Numbered from the stretch's first letter, positions 37,091 through 45,604 are shown. The stretch is 64,000 bases of DNA from Desulfoluna butyratoxydans (GCF_900699765.1 NZ_CAADHO010000002.1:620001-684000), one strand, 5' to 3'. The notes: generated by a model from the letters alone, not told the origin. Program-made: numbers and translations.

Positions 37091-37647
37091 AGCGTGCCTT
37101 CTATGGTTAAAGTGCAAGGAAAAGCCTGTCTCCGGCGGCGAGGGTGGCGAAGCCACTATAGCGAAAAACACCTCGAAAGCTTATTGCCATTGCGCTTTGC
37201 CCTTCGTTCCTCAGGACAATGCGCAATGGCTTTCGGCTCGGGCTGCGCCCGACATGAACTCTGATGGTTGATGCGGACTGGATCACAAGCTTCGACGTTA
37301 CAGGATACGTTGTCACCACCTGCCCTGTGTTGATTTAACCGCACGGCCTCCGGCGGCGAGGGTGGCGAAGCCACAATAGCGAAAACATCTCGAAAGCATA
37401 TTGCCCCAGCGCTTTGTCCCTCGTTCTTCGGGTTAAAGCGCAAGGGCCTTGGGCTCGGGCTTCGCCCGAAACATATGTTGGTGGTTTGTACGAGCGATGC
37501 AACAAGCCTTAAAGGGTTAAGATTCGTTATCGTAACTCGTTGACTATTTGGCTTAAACCGGCCTATCTCCAAAGGAGTCGGGAAATTTTAAAACCTGTTT
37601 GTCAAGCTTTTCAAAAGCTTGGCCCCCGGCAGGGCCGCCGGAGGCTG
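37091..37647 (+). repeat. E, B, B and A modules upstream of the carboxyltransferase gene
   Basis: An E module at 37096; a B module (about 37130-37290) and another (about 37347-37490), both with the GTGGCGAAGCCAC variant loop; and an A module at about 37588-37647, whose palindrome reads AAGCTTTTCAAAAGCTT. This 600-bp stretch separates the second acyl-CoA dehydrogenase gene from the carboxyltransferase gene; I see no gene in it. Confidence 0.8.
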
Positions 37648-37659
37648 TGTTTTATGCCG

Positions 37660-38697
37660 TTAATATTTCAGCAGCATGTTGCCGATGGCCTCTTTGGTCT
37701 GGCCCACGGAGGCGCCTTCCACGCGCAGGGCCTGGATGGTTGCCAGGCGGTCGGCGGGGCCTCCTTTTTCAAAGCCTTGTTCGCCCATGACGGAGAGGGC
37801 GGAGGAGACGATCTCTTCGGCGGCGTCGCTGCAGAAGACCCGGGCGCAGTGTGCGGCCATGGCGGCGTCGCTCTCTTCGGTGGCGATGAGGGCCGAGGCG
37901 TTGGCGTTCATGAGGCGGCTGGTCTGGAGCAGGGTGTACATGGTGGCCAGGGTGAAGCCCACTTCCTGACGTGCGATGGGGGGCTTGCCGCCGCCGGGTT
38001 TGGTTTTGGCCGCTTTTTTGGCCTGTTCAAAGAGGGCGGCGGCGTGGCCGGTGGCTTCGGAGGCCTGGAGCTGGGTTTTTAAGAGGGTGAGAAGAGAGGC
38101 CATGGGGGCGCTTGGCTCAAGGACGGTCACGTGGGTGTGGGCAAGGCTTGCGCCGCGGGCCGTCAGGGTAAACAGGCCGGTGGCTCCCCGGGTGAGGGAG
38201 ATGTCCGGGGTTCCCTGTTCGATGAGAAAAAGGGCCGGGGCTTCGTCCACGGTGCCTGCGGCCACGATAAGGTCGGCGATGTCGGCACCGGGGATGCCCG
38301 TTAAGGTACCGGATATGAAGGTCTCGTTTGTGTGGGGTGTCCCGGTGAGGCCTTTTGCGCCCGGAGGGGTCTCAAAGGCTGCGGTGGCAAGGGTTTTTCC
38401 GCTTTGGACGGGGGCTACCCACTCTGCCTGCCAGGATTTCTGGCCAAACCGTTCCATGAGGGGCGCTGCAATGCGCAGGCCGTATTCTACGGTGCGGTAG
38501 GCTGTGGGGTTCCATTGGGCCAGGCGTTCCTGCGCACCGGGAAGGGCGGTGGCGAGGCCGGGGGCGTCCAAGGTGGTGTAGCCGGTGTCCGAGAGCAGGT
38601 TGATGAGGGCTTTGGGGTGCTCGTCGGGGTGGGTGCCGAGGATGGTTTCAAGGGAGAGGAACAGGTCGCGTTCTTCCCGGGTGTGCTCAAAGTTCAT
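37660..38697 (-). CDS. Acyl-CoA dehydrogenase-like protein (divergent)
   Basis: 345 aa from the ATG at 38697 with AGGGGG 7 nt upstream; a longer frame overlaps the neighbouring gene out of phase and is discarded. It has the acyl-CoA dehydrogenase outline, with a truncated N-terminal helical domain, a middle beta region and a C-terminal helical bundle (FTLATMYTLLQTSRLMNANASALIATEESDAAMAAHCARVF). It lacks the recognisable FAD and catalytic Glu motifs of its neighbour. The two genes are 11 bp apart, so it may be the non-catalytic partner of a heteromeric dehydrogenase. Its role is inferred. Confidence 0.75.
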   Translation of the reverse strand: MNFEHTREERDLFLSLETILGTHPDEHPKALINLLSDTGYTTLDAPGLATALPGAQERLAQWNPTAYRTVEYGLRIAAPLMERFGQKSWQAEWVAPVQSGKTLATAAFETPPGAKGLTGTPHTNETFISGTLTGIPGADIADLIVAAGTVDEAPALFLIEQGTPDISLTRGATGLFTLTARGASLAHTHVTVLEPSAPMASLLTLLKTQLQASEATGHAAALFEQAKKAAKTKPGGGKPPIARQEVGFTLATMYTLLQTSRLMNANASALIATEESDAAMAAHCARVFCSDAAEEIVSSALSVMGEQGFEKGGPADRLATIQALRVEGASVGQTKEAIGNMLLKY

Positions 38698-38708
38698 GGC
38701 AGGTCCCC

Positions 38709-39851
38709 CTATATCATTTTGGAGATGATCATTTTCTGGACATCGGAGGTGCCGCCGCCGATGGGGGCGAGGCGTCCGTCCCTGAAGATGCGTTCCATGC
38801 CGTACTCGTGGCAGTAGCCGTATCCGCCGTGGAGCAGGAGGGCGTCGTTGCTTGGGCCCAGGAGCCAGTCGCCCACAAAGAGTTTGGCCACGGCCGCTTC
38901 CAGGTGGTTGACGGGCTTGCCCTGGCCTTTGCACCAGGCGATACGGTAGACGAGGAGTTTGGCCGCTTCGGCGAAGATCTTCATGGAGGCGAGCTTCTCT
39001 TTGGTGGCGTAGAACGCGCCGATGGGGCGCCCGAACTGTTCCCGGCCTTTGGCGTAGGCCACGGAGCGGGCAAGGGCGTGGTTGATGCCGCCCACCATGG
39101 GGGAGAGCAGGGCGCTGCGGTCCCACTCCACGGTCTGCATGGCCATGAGAAAGCCCGTGCCTTCGGTGCCCACCAGGTTTTCCGCAGGGATGACGCAGTC
39201 GGAGAAGAAGAGCTCCGAGGTCTGGGAGCTTCTGCAGCCCAGTTTGTTCATGGGAGGGCCTGCCTCAAAGCCGGGGGTGCCTTTTTCCACGATGAATGCG
39301 GAAATGCCGTCGTGGGCTTTTTGGGGGTCGGTTTTTGCGTAGATGAGGGCCACATCGGCGATGGGGCCGTTGGTGATGAAGGTTTTGCTGCCGTTTAACA
39401 CATAGGTGTCGCCTTTTCTGGTGGCCGTGGTTTTCATGGAGGCGACGTCGGAGCCGGCGTTGGGTTCGGTGAGCCCCATGCAGCCGATTTTTGCGCCGGA
39501 GATGAGGTCCGGCAGGTATTTTTGCCTTTGGGCCTCGGTGCCGTGGCAGCAGAGGGTGTCGGCGCAGAGGAAGGAGTGGGCGCCGTAGGAGAGGGTGAGC
39601 CCTCCGTCCACACCTGCTTCACCCAGGGCCTCTCCTGCCAGTACCGTGGTGACCACGTCGGCGCCGGAGCCGCCGTAGGTTTCCGGGAGGTGGAGGCCCA
39701 GAAGGCCGAACTCTCCCATTTTCCGAAAGGCGTCAAAGTCGAAGGTGTGGTTCCGATCGTTCTCTTCCACGCGAGGGACGATCTCTTTCCGGGCGAATCG
39801 GATCACCTCTTTTTTGAACATCAGTTGGTCTTTGGTAAACGCGAATTCCAT
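38709..39851 (-). CDS. Acyl-CoA dehydrogenase
   Basis: 380 aa from the ATG at 39851 with GGAGG 6 nt upstream. A flavoenzyme that introduces the alpha-beta double bond into acyl-CoA and passes electrons to ETF. Three regions are clear: N-terminal helices; the middle domain with GCMGLTEPNAGSDVASMKTTA and FITNGPIADVALIYAKT; and the C-terminal domain with REQFGRPIGAFYATKEKLA and YGYCHEYGMERIFRDGRLAPI. The usual YEGTSE catalytic Glu is replaced (IGGGTSDVQ), as in the isovaleryl-CoA dehydrogenase group, where the base lies in an earlier helix (here TVEWDRSAL). It is the first gene of the degradation operon. Confidence 0.92.
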   Translation of the reverse strand: MEFAFTKDQLMFKKEVIRFARKEIVPRVEENDRNHTFDFDAFRKMGEFGLLGLHLPETYGGSGADVVTTVLAGEALGEAGVDGGLTLSYGAHSFLCADTLCCHGTEAQRQKYLPDLISGAKIGCMGLTEPNAGSDVASMKTTATRKGDTYVLNGSKTFITNGPIADVALIYAKTDPQKAHDGISAFIVEKGTPGFEAGPPMNKLGCRSSQTSELFFSDCVIPAENLVGTEGTGFLMAMQTVEWDRSALLSPMVGGINHALARSVAYAKGREQFGRPIGAFYATKEKLASMKIFAEAAKLLVYRIAWCKGQGKPVNHLEAAVAKLFVGDWLLGPSNDALLLHGGYGYCHEYGMERIFRDGRLAPIGGGTSDVQKMIISKMI

Positions 39852-39932
39852 AAGGCCTCCAGGGGTGGGATGGATGGATCCGGCGAAAAGGCAGGGCCGG
39901 CGGGAAGCTTGGGTAAAACGCAATTCCATAAT

Positions 39933-39976
39933 TGAATGATATTCAGAATAAAAATATAATTCATATCAAAAGTCAA
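39933..39976 (-). promoter_or_regulatory. Promoter and palindromic operator of the acyl-CoA dehydrogenase operon
   Basis: On the minus strand TTGACT (39976-39971), a 17-nt spacer and TTTTAT (39953-39948) predict a start near 39941. The palindrome TGAATGATATTCA (39933-39945) covers that start. It has the same TGAAT-N3-ATTCA form as the site downstream of the megasynthase promoter. A TetR-family gene in the cluster could encode the binding protein. Confidence 0.5.
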
Positions 39977-40688
39977 GAAAAGAGTGGGAAAATTCGGGGC
40001 AAGGGCCAGGTATTACCCGACATTTCCGGGGGCGGCAGGCCGAATACGGCATGGCGATGAATTCCCATCTAATATTAGGAAATCTTGTGTTGAAAATGTC
40101 CCATTGTCCGAAAATTTAAATCTGTGAAACAGCGGGTTACGTGTATGGCGAGATTCCCTTGATGGGCGCACGTCTGCGCCATAAGGCTTGGATGGGGCGC
40201 TGTTAGCATCATAATTACAAGGGTTTTAAAGTTCCCTTATTTATGTTAGCCTGTTTCGGTTTTTGCGAGATGACTGACTTTACCGTGCTTTTTAAGTGCG
40301 GTCATGTTTTGAAAAGTTATTTGAAAACACATTGTTGCTTTATTGCTTTCTTAGTATTTTAAATTTCGAGTGGTCTGCTGCTCGTGTAAGGTATGAAGTG
40401 AGTGATCATCCCGCATGTTTTCCCGGCCCACGGTAAGGTTGTCCTTAATGCCCGCGGGCCGGATTCCGGTTGTTCCGGAGAGGCGAGAAGGATCTGCAGG
40501 CATATTTTGCATGGGGCCCGCACGGCAGCTTTCCGGCAGCAACACCCGAGGAAATCAGGTTTATGGCTTGATTTCCTCGGGTGTGCTGCAGGGTTTCATG
40601 ATGCTCCGAAGGCCCGTTTATACAGGGTCGGCGGCCAGGGATCTTCATCGCCCTTCGGGTTTCTTGAAACACTCAGTGGATTTTTCTT
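39977..40688. other. Long leader region of the BCCT gene
   Basis: About 710 bp without a supported gene. The left part (40080-40360) is AT-rich and probably holds the promoter of the BCCT gene. The right part is GC-rich and contains the long hairpin described separately. The BCCT start codon has no convincing Shine-Dalgarno sequence. Confidence 0.45.
40536..40589 (+). promoter_or_regulatory. 21-bp RNA-type hairpin upstream of the BCCT transporter gene
   Basis: GCAGC, a bulged A, then ACACCCGAGGAAATCA pair with TGATTTCCTCGGGTGT and GCTGC around the 11-nt loop GGTTTATGGCT. No T-run follows. It lies 100 bp before the start codon in the presumed leader RNA, so control of mRNA stability or translation is possible. 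Confidence 0.65.
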
Positions 40689-42338
40689 ATGACAGACAGC
40701 GAGTTAAACCCTCAGGGGGCTTCCGATGCCTCTTCTGCGCCTTCGGGCGCGTCTCCCCGCTTTGATGTCCATCCCCAGGTTTTTTTCACCTCAGCAGCCA
40801 TTATTGTTGGCTTTGTGGTGTTCACCATCTTTTTTCATCAGAAAGTCGGCGATTTTTTCGGTCCGCTTCAGGCGGCGATTTCCTCCAATGCCGGCTGGTT
40901 TTTTGTCTGGACCATGAACATCATTCTCTTTTTTGCCCTCTACCTGATGTTCAGTCGGTACGGAGATATCCGGCTCGGGGGGGAAGACGCCGAACCTGAC
41001 TTCAGCACCCTCAGCTGGTTTTCCATGCTCTTTTCCGCGGGCATGGGCATCGGCCTTCTTTTTTACGGGGTGGCAGAGCCCATGTACCACTTCGGTGCCA
41101 GCCCGTTTCCTTCAGATGGCCCCACGGAAGCGGCGCGAACCGCCATGGCCATCACCTTTCTCCACTGGGGGTTCCACCCCTGGGCCGTCTACTCCATCGT
41201 GGGGCTGGCCCTGGCCTTTTTCAGCTTTAACAAAGGGCTTCCCCTCTCCATCCGTGCGGTGTTCTACCCCCTGCTCGGGGAGCGTATCCACGGTTTCTGG
41301 GGCAATGTCATCGATATCCTGGCCACGGTGGCCACCCTTTTCGGTGTGGCCTCTTCCCTGGGGTTCGGTGTGCAGCAGATCAACGCCGGTCTGGCCCACC
41401 TTTTCGGGTGGGAGCAGAGTGCCACCACCCAGCTATGGCTCATCGCAGGGATTACGGCCATTGCCACGACGTCTGTGGTGAAGGGGCTGGATGCGGGGAT
41501 CCGAAGGCTCTCGGAACTCAATGTCTGGCTGGCCACGGGGCTGTTGCTCTTTGTTCTGGTGTGCGGTCCCACGCTCTTTATTTTCAACGGCCTCCTCGAA
41601 AACATCGGATCCTACATTCAGAATTTTCCCAAGCTGGCCACCTGGAGCGAAACCTTTGAGAACACCAACTGGCAGAACGGCTGGACCGTCTTTTACTGGG
41701 GTTGGTGGATTGCCTGGTCTCCCTTTGTGGGGATGTTTATCGCCCGAGTCTCCAAGGGGCGCACCGTCCGAGAGTTTATCATGGGGGTCCTCTGCATTCC
41801 GGCCTTTGTCACCTTTGTGTGGCTGACGGTGTTCGGGAACTCCGCACTGTTCATCGAGATGTTCGGTGGCGGCGGCATTGCCGAGGCTGTGGCCAAGAAC
41901 GTGCCGGTCTCTTTGTTTGTCCTCCTTGAGCACTTTCCGTTATCCGGCATCTCCTGTGTGCTGGGGGTTCTCGTGGTGGTGAGCTTTTTTGTGACCTCGT
42001 CGGACTCGGGGTCCATGGTCATCGACATCATCACCGCCGGCGGCAACCCGGATCCCCCCATTCCCCAGCGCCTTTTCTGGGCCATTCTGGAAGGGGTGGT
42101 GGCGGCGACCCTGCTGCTCTGCGGCGGCCTGGCCGCCCTGCAGTCTGCGGTGATCACCACGGGGCTGCCCTTTGGCATTGTCCTGATCATCATGTGCGTG
42201 AGCCTGAAGAAAGGGCTCAACGAGTACATCGGGGTCCAGACCTTCAGCGTGAAGACCGGCAAGAAGAAGGGCGAAGAGTTTGAGATCGAGGGTGCCGAGG
42301 CCCCCCACGTCGTGTTTGCGCGCAAGAAAAGCGCCTGA
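40689..42338 (+). CDS. BCCT-family betaine/carnitine/choline transporter
   Basis: 549 aa, 12 predicted hydrophobic helices. The sodium- or proton-coupled uptake family for glycine betaine and related quaternary amines. The glycine-rich unwound helix reads GMGIGLLFYGVAEPMYHF, and the tryptophan-rich signature is WTVFYWGWWIAWSPFVGMFIARVSKGRTVREF. The N-terminal 25 residues are Ser/Ala-rich and the C-terminal tail is short and charged. Without a long C-terminal osmosensing domain it may be constitutively active or serve methylamine-compound uptake. Followed 22 bp later by the trypsin-fold gene. Confidence 0.93.
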   Translation: MTDSELNPQGASDASSAPSGASPRFDVHPQVFFTSAAIIVGFVVFTIFFHQKVGDFFGPLQAAISSNAGWFFVWTMNIILFFALYLMFSRYGDIRLGGEDAEPDFSTLSWFSMLFSAGMGIGLLFYGVAEPMYHFGASPFPSDGPTEAARTAMAITFLHWGFHPWAVYSIVGLALAFFSFNKGLPLSIRAVFYPLLGERIHGFWGNVIDILATVATLFGVASSLGFGVQQINAGLAHLFGWEQSATTQLWLIAGITAIATTSVVKGLDAGIRRLSELNVWLATGLLLFVLVCGPTLFIFNGLLENIGSYIQNFPKLATWSETFENTNWQNGWTVFYWGWWIAWSPFVGMFIARVSKGRTVREFIMGVLCIPAFVTFVWLTVFGNSALFIEMFGGGGIAEAVAKNVPVSLFVLLEHFPLSGISCVLGVLVVVSFFVTSSDSGSMVIDIITAGGNPDPPIPQRLFWAILEGVVAATLLLCGGLAALQSAVITTGLPFGIVLIIMCVSLKKGLNEYIGVQTFSVKTGKKKGEEFEIEGAEAPHVVFARKKSA

Positions 42339-42359
42339 TCTGCAAAAGGAGGATAAGCG

Positions 42360-43043
42360 ATGTTACAGGATGTGAGTCAGAAATTTGCAGGCGGGTGCAT
42401 GATGCTGGTGCGGAAGAAGGAGAGCTCCGTTGTGTTTTTGGGGACGGCCTTTCTCATGCACGACGACGGGTACTTGCTGACGGCAGCCCACCTCATTGAG
42501 GAGGACCCCGAAGGCTTGATGGTGGTTCCCACGAGCAACCCGGACGATTTCATGCCCATCAGCCTGGATCGGGTGTCGGCCATGAGCGTCTCGGTGGCGG
42601 CTGCGGACACGGTCCACAATGTGGCGCTTCTGGAGATCGATCGAAACCTGCGTATCCGGACCCCGGATCACCTTGGGGGGACCACCGAGAACCTGATTAT
42701 AGGCACCAGCCTTCTCAGCCTCGGGTTTCCCTTCGGCCACGATGAAATGCATAACCTCGTGGCCCAGAGTGCGATCCTGAGTTCCAAGGTGTGTTCCAGG
42801 AACGGAAAGCGGCTTTTGCTTTTCGACACCATGGTGTTTGACGGCGTGGCCGGAGGCCCCCTGGTGAATGCCGATGACGGCCGGGTTATCGGGGTGGTCA
42901 TCGGGCGGTTTTCCCCGGTTGAAGACGGTGGGGATTTTGCCCGGGGCAGTCGGCCTTCGGGATACGACACCCAGATCAGCTATGCCGTCTCCATTGAGTA
43001 CGGCCTGGCCTTGATGGAAAAAAAGGGGCTTGAGGTGTCCTGA
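42360..43043 (+). CDS. Trypsin-fold protein with a disabled catalytic triad
   Basis: 227 aa, AAGGAGG 7 nt before the ATG. It has the chymotrypsin/HtrA-like outline: GTAFLMHDDGYLLTAAHLI (His44 in TAAH), VHNVALLEID, and FDGVAGGPLVN followed by GVVIGRFSP. The expected Asp of the D-(I/V)-A-L motif is Asn87, and the nucleophile in GNSGGP is Ala164 (GVAGGP). Only His remains, so it is probably not a protease but a binding or scaffolding protein. No signal peptide is seen. The short distance to the BCCT gene and the shared terminator suggest a common transcript. Confidence 0.8.
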   Translation: MLQDVSQKFAGGCMMLVRKKESSVVFLGTAFLMHDDGYLLTAAHLIEEDPEGLMVVPTSNPDDFMPISLDRVSAMSVSVAAADTVHNVALLEIDRNLRIRTPDHLGGTTENLIIGTSLLSLGFPFGHDEMHNLVAQSAILSSKVCSRNGKRLLLFDTMVFDGVAGGPLVNADDGRVIGVVIGRFSPVEDGGDFARGSRPSGYDTQISYAVSIEYGLALMEKKGLEVS

Positions 43044-43073
43044 CGAACCTGATGTGACCTGTTGAAAAATAAA

Positions 43074-43107
43074 AAAACGCCTTCGGTGAGAACCGGAGGC
43101 GTTTTTT
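43074..43107 (+). terminator. Rho-independent terminator after the trypsin-fold gene
   Basis: Stem ACGCCTTCGG / CCGGAGGCGT (one G-U pair), loop TGAGAA, followed by seven T. Confidence 0.88.
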
Positions 43108-43117
43108 TGTGGCTGGC

Positions 43118-43360
43118 ATGACTGGCTGGACGGTTAACATCGTGATGACCTATGCCCTGAACATTCACGAGTTTCTGGAGGAAGAGACCCGAACCTTCAC
43201 CGCCGTAGCCTCCGGTGATTTCGACACCCGAGTGCCAGCGACACCAACCGGATGATTGAAGGCCTTAAAGAACAGAATTTTAGGGTGGCGCGGCTTCGGG
43301 GCCTGATTATCAACAGCATGGCCTCCCTCGCCGAGGAGGCGCTTTCCTCCATGAAAACGA
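43118..43360 (+). pseudogene. Possible remnant of a HAMP/chemoreceptor-type gene
   Basis: One frame reads FLEEETRTFTAVASGDFDTRVP, then continues in another frame as SDTNRMIEGLKEQNFRVARLRG. The first part resembles the HAMP-linker pattern of membrane sensors (for example GDFDTRV). A frameshift near 43235, a short length and no start or stop consistent with a gene indicate decay. The identification is weak. Confidence 0.35.
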
Positions 43361-43384
43361 CATCCATTCTGCTGTTTTTTTATG

Positions 43385-43452
43385 GCCTGTGTGTCAAAAC
43401 CAGCCCCAAAAAATCGGCAAAAGTCTGGCCCCGGCAGGGCCGCCCAAGGCAC
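43385..43452 (+). repeat. Degenerate A module downstream of rel
   Basis: GGCCTGTGTGTCAAAACCAGC and GTCTGGCCCCGGCAGGGCCGCCCAAGGC retain the A-module order, but the AAACTTTTTAAAAGTTT palindrome is interrupted. It ends two bases before the stop codon of rel. Confidence 0.55.
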
Positions 43453-43453
43453 A

Positions 43454-45604
43454 TCAGTCGCCGATTCGGCGCACCTCTCGGACGGAGCGGATGCGCTTGA
43501 TGTTCTGGATGACCTTTTTGATCTGGTCGGTGTTGCTGACATTGAGGGTAAAGGTGCATTCGTAGCCGCCCTGGTCCTGGCGGCTCATGACAAGGTCCAC
43601 GATGTTGGCGCGGCTGTCGCTGATGGCCGAGGTGATCTTGGCCAGCAGGCCCACCTGGTCCTGGGAACGCACGAGGATGCTGACGGGCAGGCTTTCCTGG
43701 GTTTCGCTGGCCCAGGTGACGTCCACGCAGCGCTCCGGGCTCATGGTAAGGGCATTGGTGCAGTTGCTGCGGTGGATGGTGATGCCCTGGCCCTGGGTGA
43801 CGTAGCCGGTGATCTCATCCCCGGGCACGGGGTTGCAGCATTTGCCCAGACGGATGAGGATGTTGTCGATGCCCTTGACGATGACGGCATCCCCCTCTTT
43901 CTTCTTTCGTGATCGGCCCATGAGCCGGTGGAAGAGGGAGTGTTCGGGTTTCTCCTGCTTGCTCTCCTGGGGGAGGAAGCGGTTTGCCACCTGACGGGGG
44001 GTCACCTTGCCGTAGCCCACGTTTTCCACGAGGGAGGAGGCGCCCTTGAAGCCGAAGGCGGCGGCGGCCTCTTCCATCTCCGGCGTTGCTGAGAGCTTGT
44101 TGAAGTTGAGGCCGTGCTTCCTGAACTCTTTTTCCAGCAGGTCCTTGCCCAGGGCCACGCTGTGTTCTTTCTCCTCAGAGCGGATGAAGTGCCGGATCCT
44201 GGAGCGGGCTTTTACGGTCTTTACAAAGCCGATCCAGTCCTTGCTGGGGGTGTTGCCCTTGGTGATGATGATCTCTACGGCGTCGCCGGTCTGGAGCTCG
44301 TAGGTGAGGGAGACCAGGCGGCCGTTGACCTTGGCGCCGCTGCACTGGTTGCCCACCTCGGTGTGGATGGCGTAGGCAAAGTCGATGGGGGTGGCACCCT
44401 TGGGCAGGGTTTTTATCTCCCCCTTGGGGCTGAAGACGTACACCTCGTCCTGGAAGAGGTCGATGCGGACGTTCTCCATGAACTCGCCGGGGTTCTTCAC
44501 GTTTTCCTGGTTCTCCACCAGGTCCTGGACCCAGGCGTAGGCTTCCCCCAGCTTCTCGTCGGCCACCTTGCCCTCTTTGTAGGACCAGTGGGCGGCGATG
44601 CCGGATTTGGCGACTTTGTCCATCTCCTTGGTGCGGATCTGCACCTCGATGCGGTGCCCGCCGGGTCCCACCACCGTGGTGTGGAGGGACTGGTACATGT
44701 TGGGCTTGGGCACGCCGATGTAGTCTTTGAATTTTCCGGAGATGGGGTTCCAGGTGCTGTGGATGATCCCTAAGGCCGTGTAGCACTGGGGGATGGTGTC
44801 CAGGATGATGCGGAAGGCCACGAGGTCGTAGATCTCGTCAAAGGTGAGCTGCTGGGAGACCATTTTGTGGTGGATGCTGTAGAGTTGCTTGTAGCGTCCC
44901 ATGACCTGGCCGTGGAGCCCTGCATCCTCCATGAGCTCCTTGATGCGGTTTTTGGTGGAGGCGACCACCTCTTCCTGGGACAGCTGATCGTCTTTCACCT
45001 GCTCCCGGATTTTCTTGTACTCTTCGGGTTGCAGGGTTTCAAAGGCGATGTCCTCGAGCTCCTGTTTGAGCCAGTAGATCCCCAGGCGGGAGGCGATGGG
45101 CACGTAAAGGTCCATGGTCTCCTTGGCGATCTGCCGCTTTTTCTCCTCGCGCTTGTGGAACTTCAGGGTGCGCATGTTGTGGAGGCGGTCGGCCAGCTTG
45201 ATGAGGATGACGCGGATGTCGTTGGCCATGGCCAGGATCATCTTACGGATGCTCTCGGCCTGGCGCTGCTGGGAGGTGGCAAAGCTGAGTTTGCTGAGCT
45301 TGGTGACCCCGGCCACGATATGGCACACCCCGGTGCCGAAGTACTGGGCGATCTCCTCTTCGGTGGCGTGGGTGTCTTCAACCACGTCGTGGAGCAGGGC
45401 CGCAGCCACGCTCTCCACGTCGAGTTTCATGTCGGCCAGGATGTAGGCCACTTCCAGGGGGTGGGTGAGGTAGGGCTCTCCGGACAGGCGTGTCTGGCCG
45501 TCGTGGACGCGCGCGGAAAAGATGTAAGCCCTTTCCACGATGTCCAGGTCGGCATCGGGATGGATTTCTATGATTCTGTCCAGGATATCGTTTATACGGA
45601 TCAT
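43454..45604 (-). CDS. rel: Bifunctional (p)ppGpp synthetase/hydrolase
   Basis: 716 aa from the ATG at 45604 (MIRINDILDRI), the normal Rel/SpoT start; a 12-codon extension is possible but unusual. Domains: HD hydrolase (about 25-170, metal motif LLHDVVEDT); RelA/SpoT synthetase (about 235-345, with VGPGGHRIEVQIRTKEMDKVAKSGIAAHWSYKEG); TGS (about 390-450, VYVFSPKGEIKTLPKGATPIDFAYAIHTEVG); a helical/CC region with LIRLGKCCNPVPGDEI; and a C-terminal ACT domain (SILVRSQDQVGLLAKITSAI). Both active-site regions look intact, so it should make and degrade the stringent-response alarmone. Confidence 0.95.
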   Translation of the reverse strand: MIRINDILDRIIEIHPDADLDIVERAYIFSARVHDGQTRLSGEPYLTHPLEVAYILADMKLDVESVAAALLHDVVEDTHATEEEIAQYFGTGVCHIVAGVTKLSKLSFATSQQRQAESIRKMILAMANDIRVILIKLADRLHNMRTLKFHKREEKKRQIAKETMDLYVPIASRLGIYWLKQELEDIAFETLQPEEYKKIREQVKDDQLSQEEVVASTKNRIKELMEDAGLHGQVMGRYKQLYSIHHKMVSQQLTFDEIYDLVAFRIILDTIPQCYTALGIIHSTWNPISGKFKDYIGVPKPNMYQSLHTTVVGPGGHRIEVQIRTKEMDKVAKSGIAAHWSYKEGKVADEKLGEAYAWVQDLVENQENVKNPGEFMENVRIDLFQDEVYVFSPKGEIKTLPKGATPIDFAYAIHTEVGNQCSGAKVNGRLVSLTYELQTGDAVEIIITKGNTPSKDWIGFVKTVKARSRIRHFIRSEEKEHSVALGKDLLEKEFRKHGLNFNKLSATPEMEEAAAAFGFKGASSLVENVGYGKVTPRQVANRFLPQESKQEKPEHSLFHRLMGRSRKKKEGDAVIVKGIDNILIRLGKCCNPVPGDEITGYVTQGQGITIHRSNCTNALTMSPERCVDVTWASETQESLPVSILVRSQDQVGLLAKITSAISDSRANIVDLVMSRQDQGGYECTFTLNVSNTDQIKKVIQNIKRIRSVREVRRIGD

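Noticed and set aside
38698..39126. 488-codon version of the second acyl-CoA dehydrogenase
   Set aside because: The extra N-terminal part is an out-of-frame reading of the preceding dehydrogenase gene; the ATG at 38697 has AGGGGG upstream.
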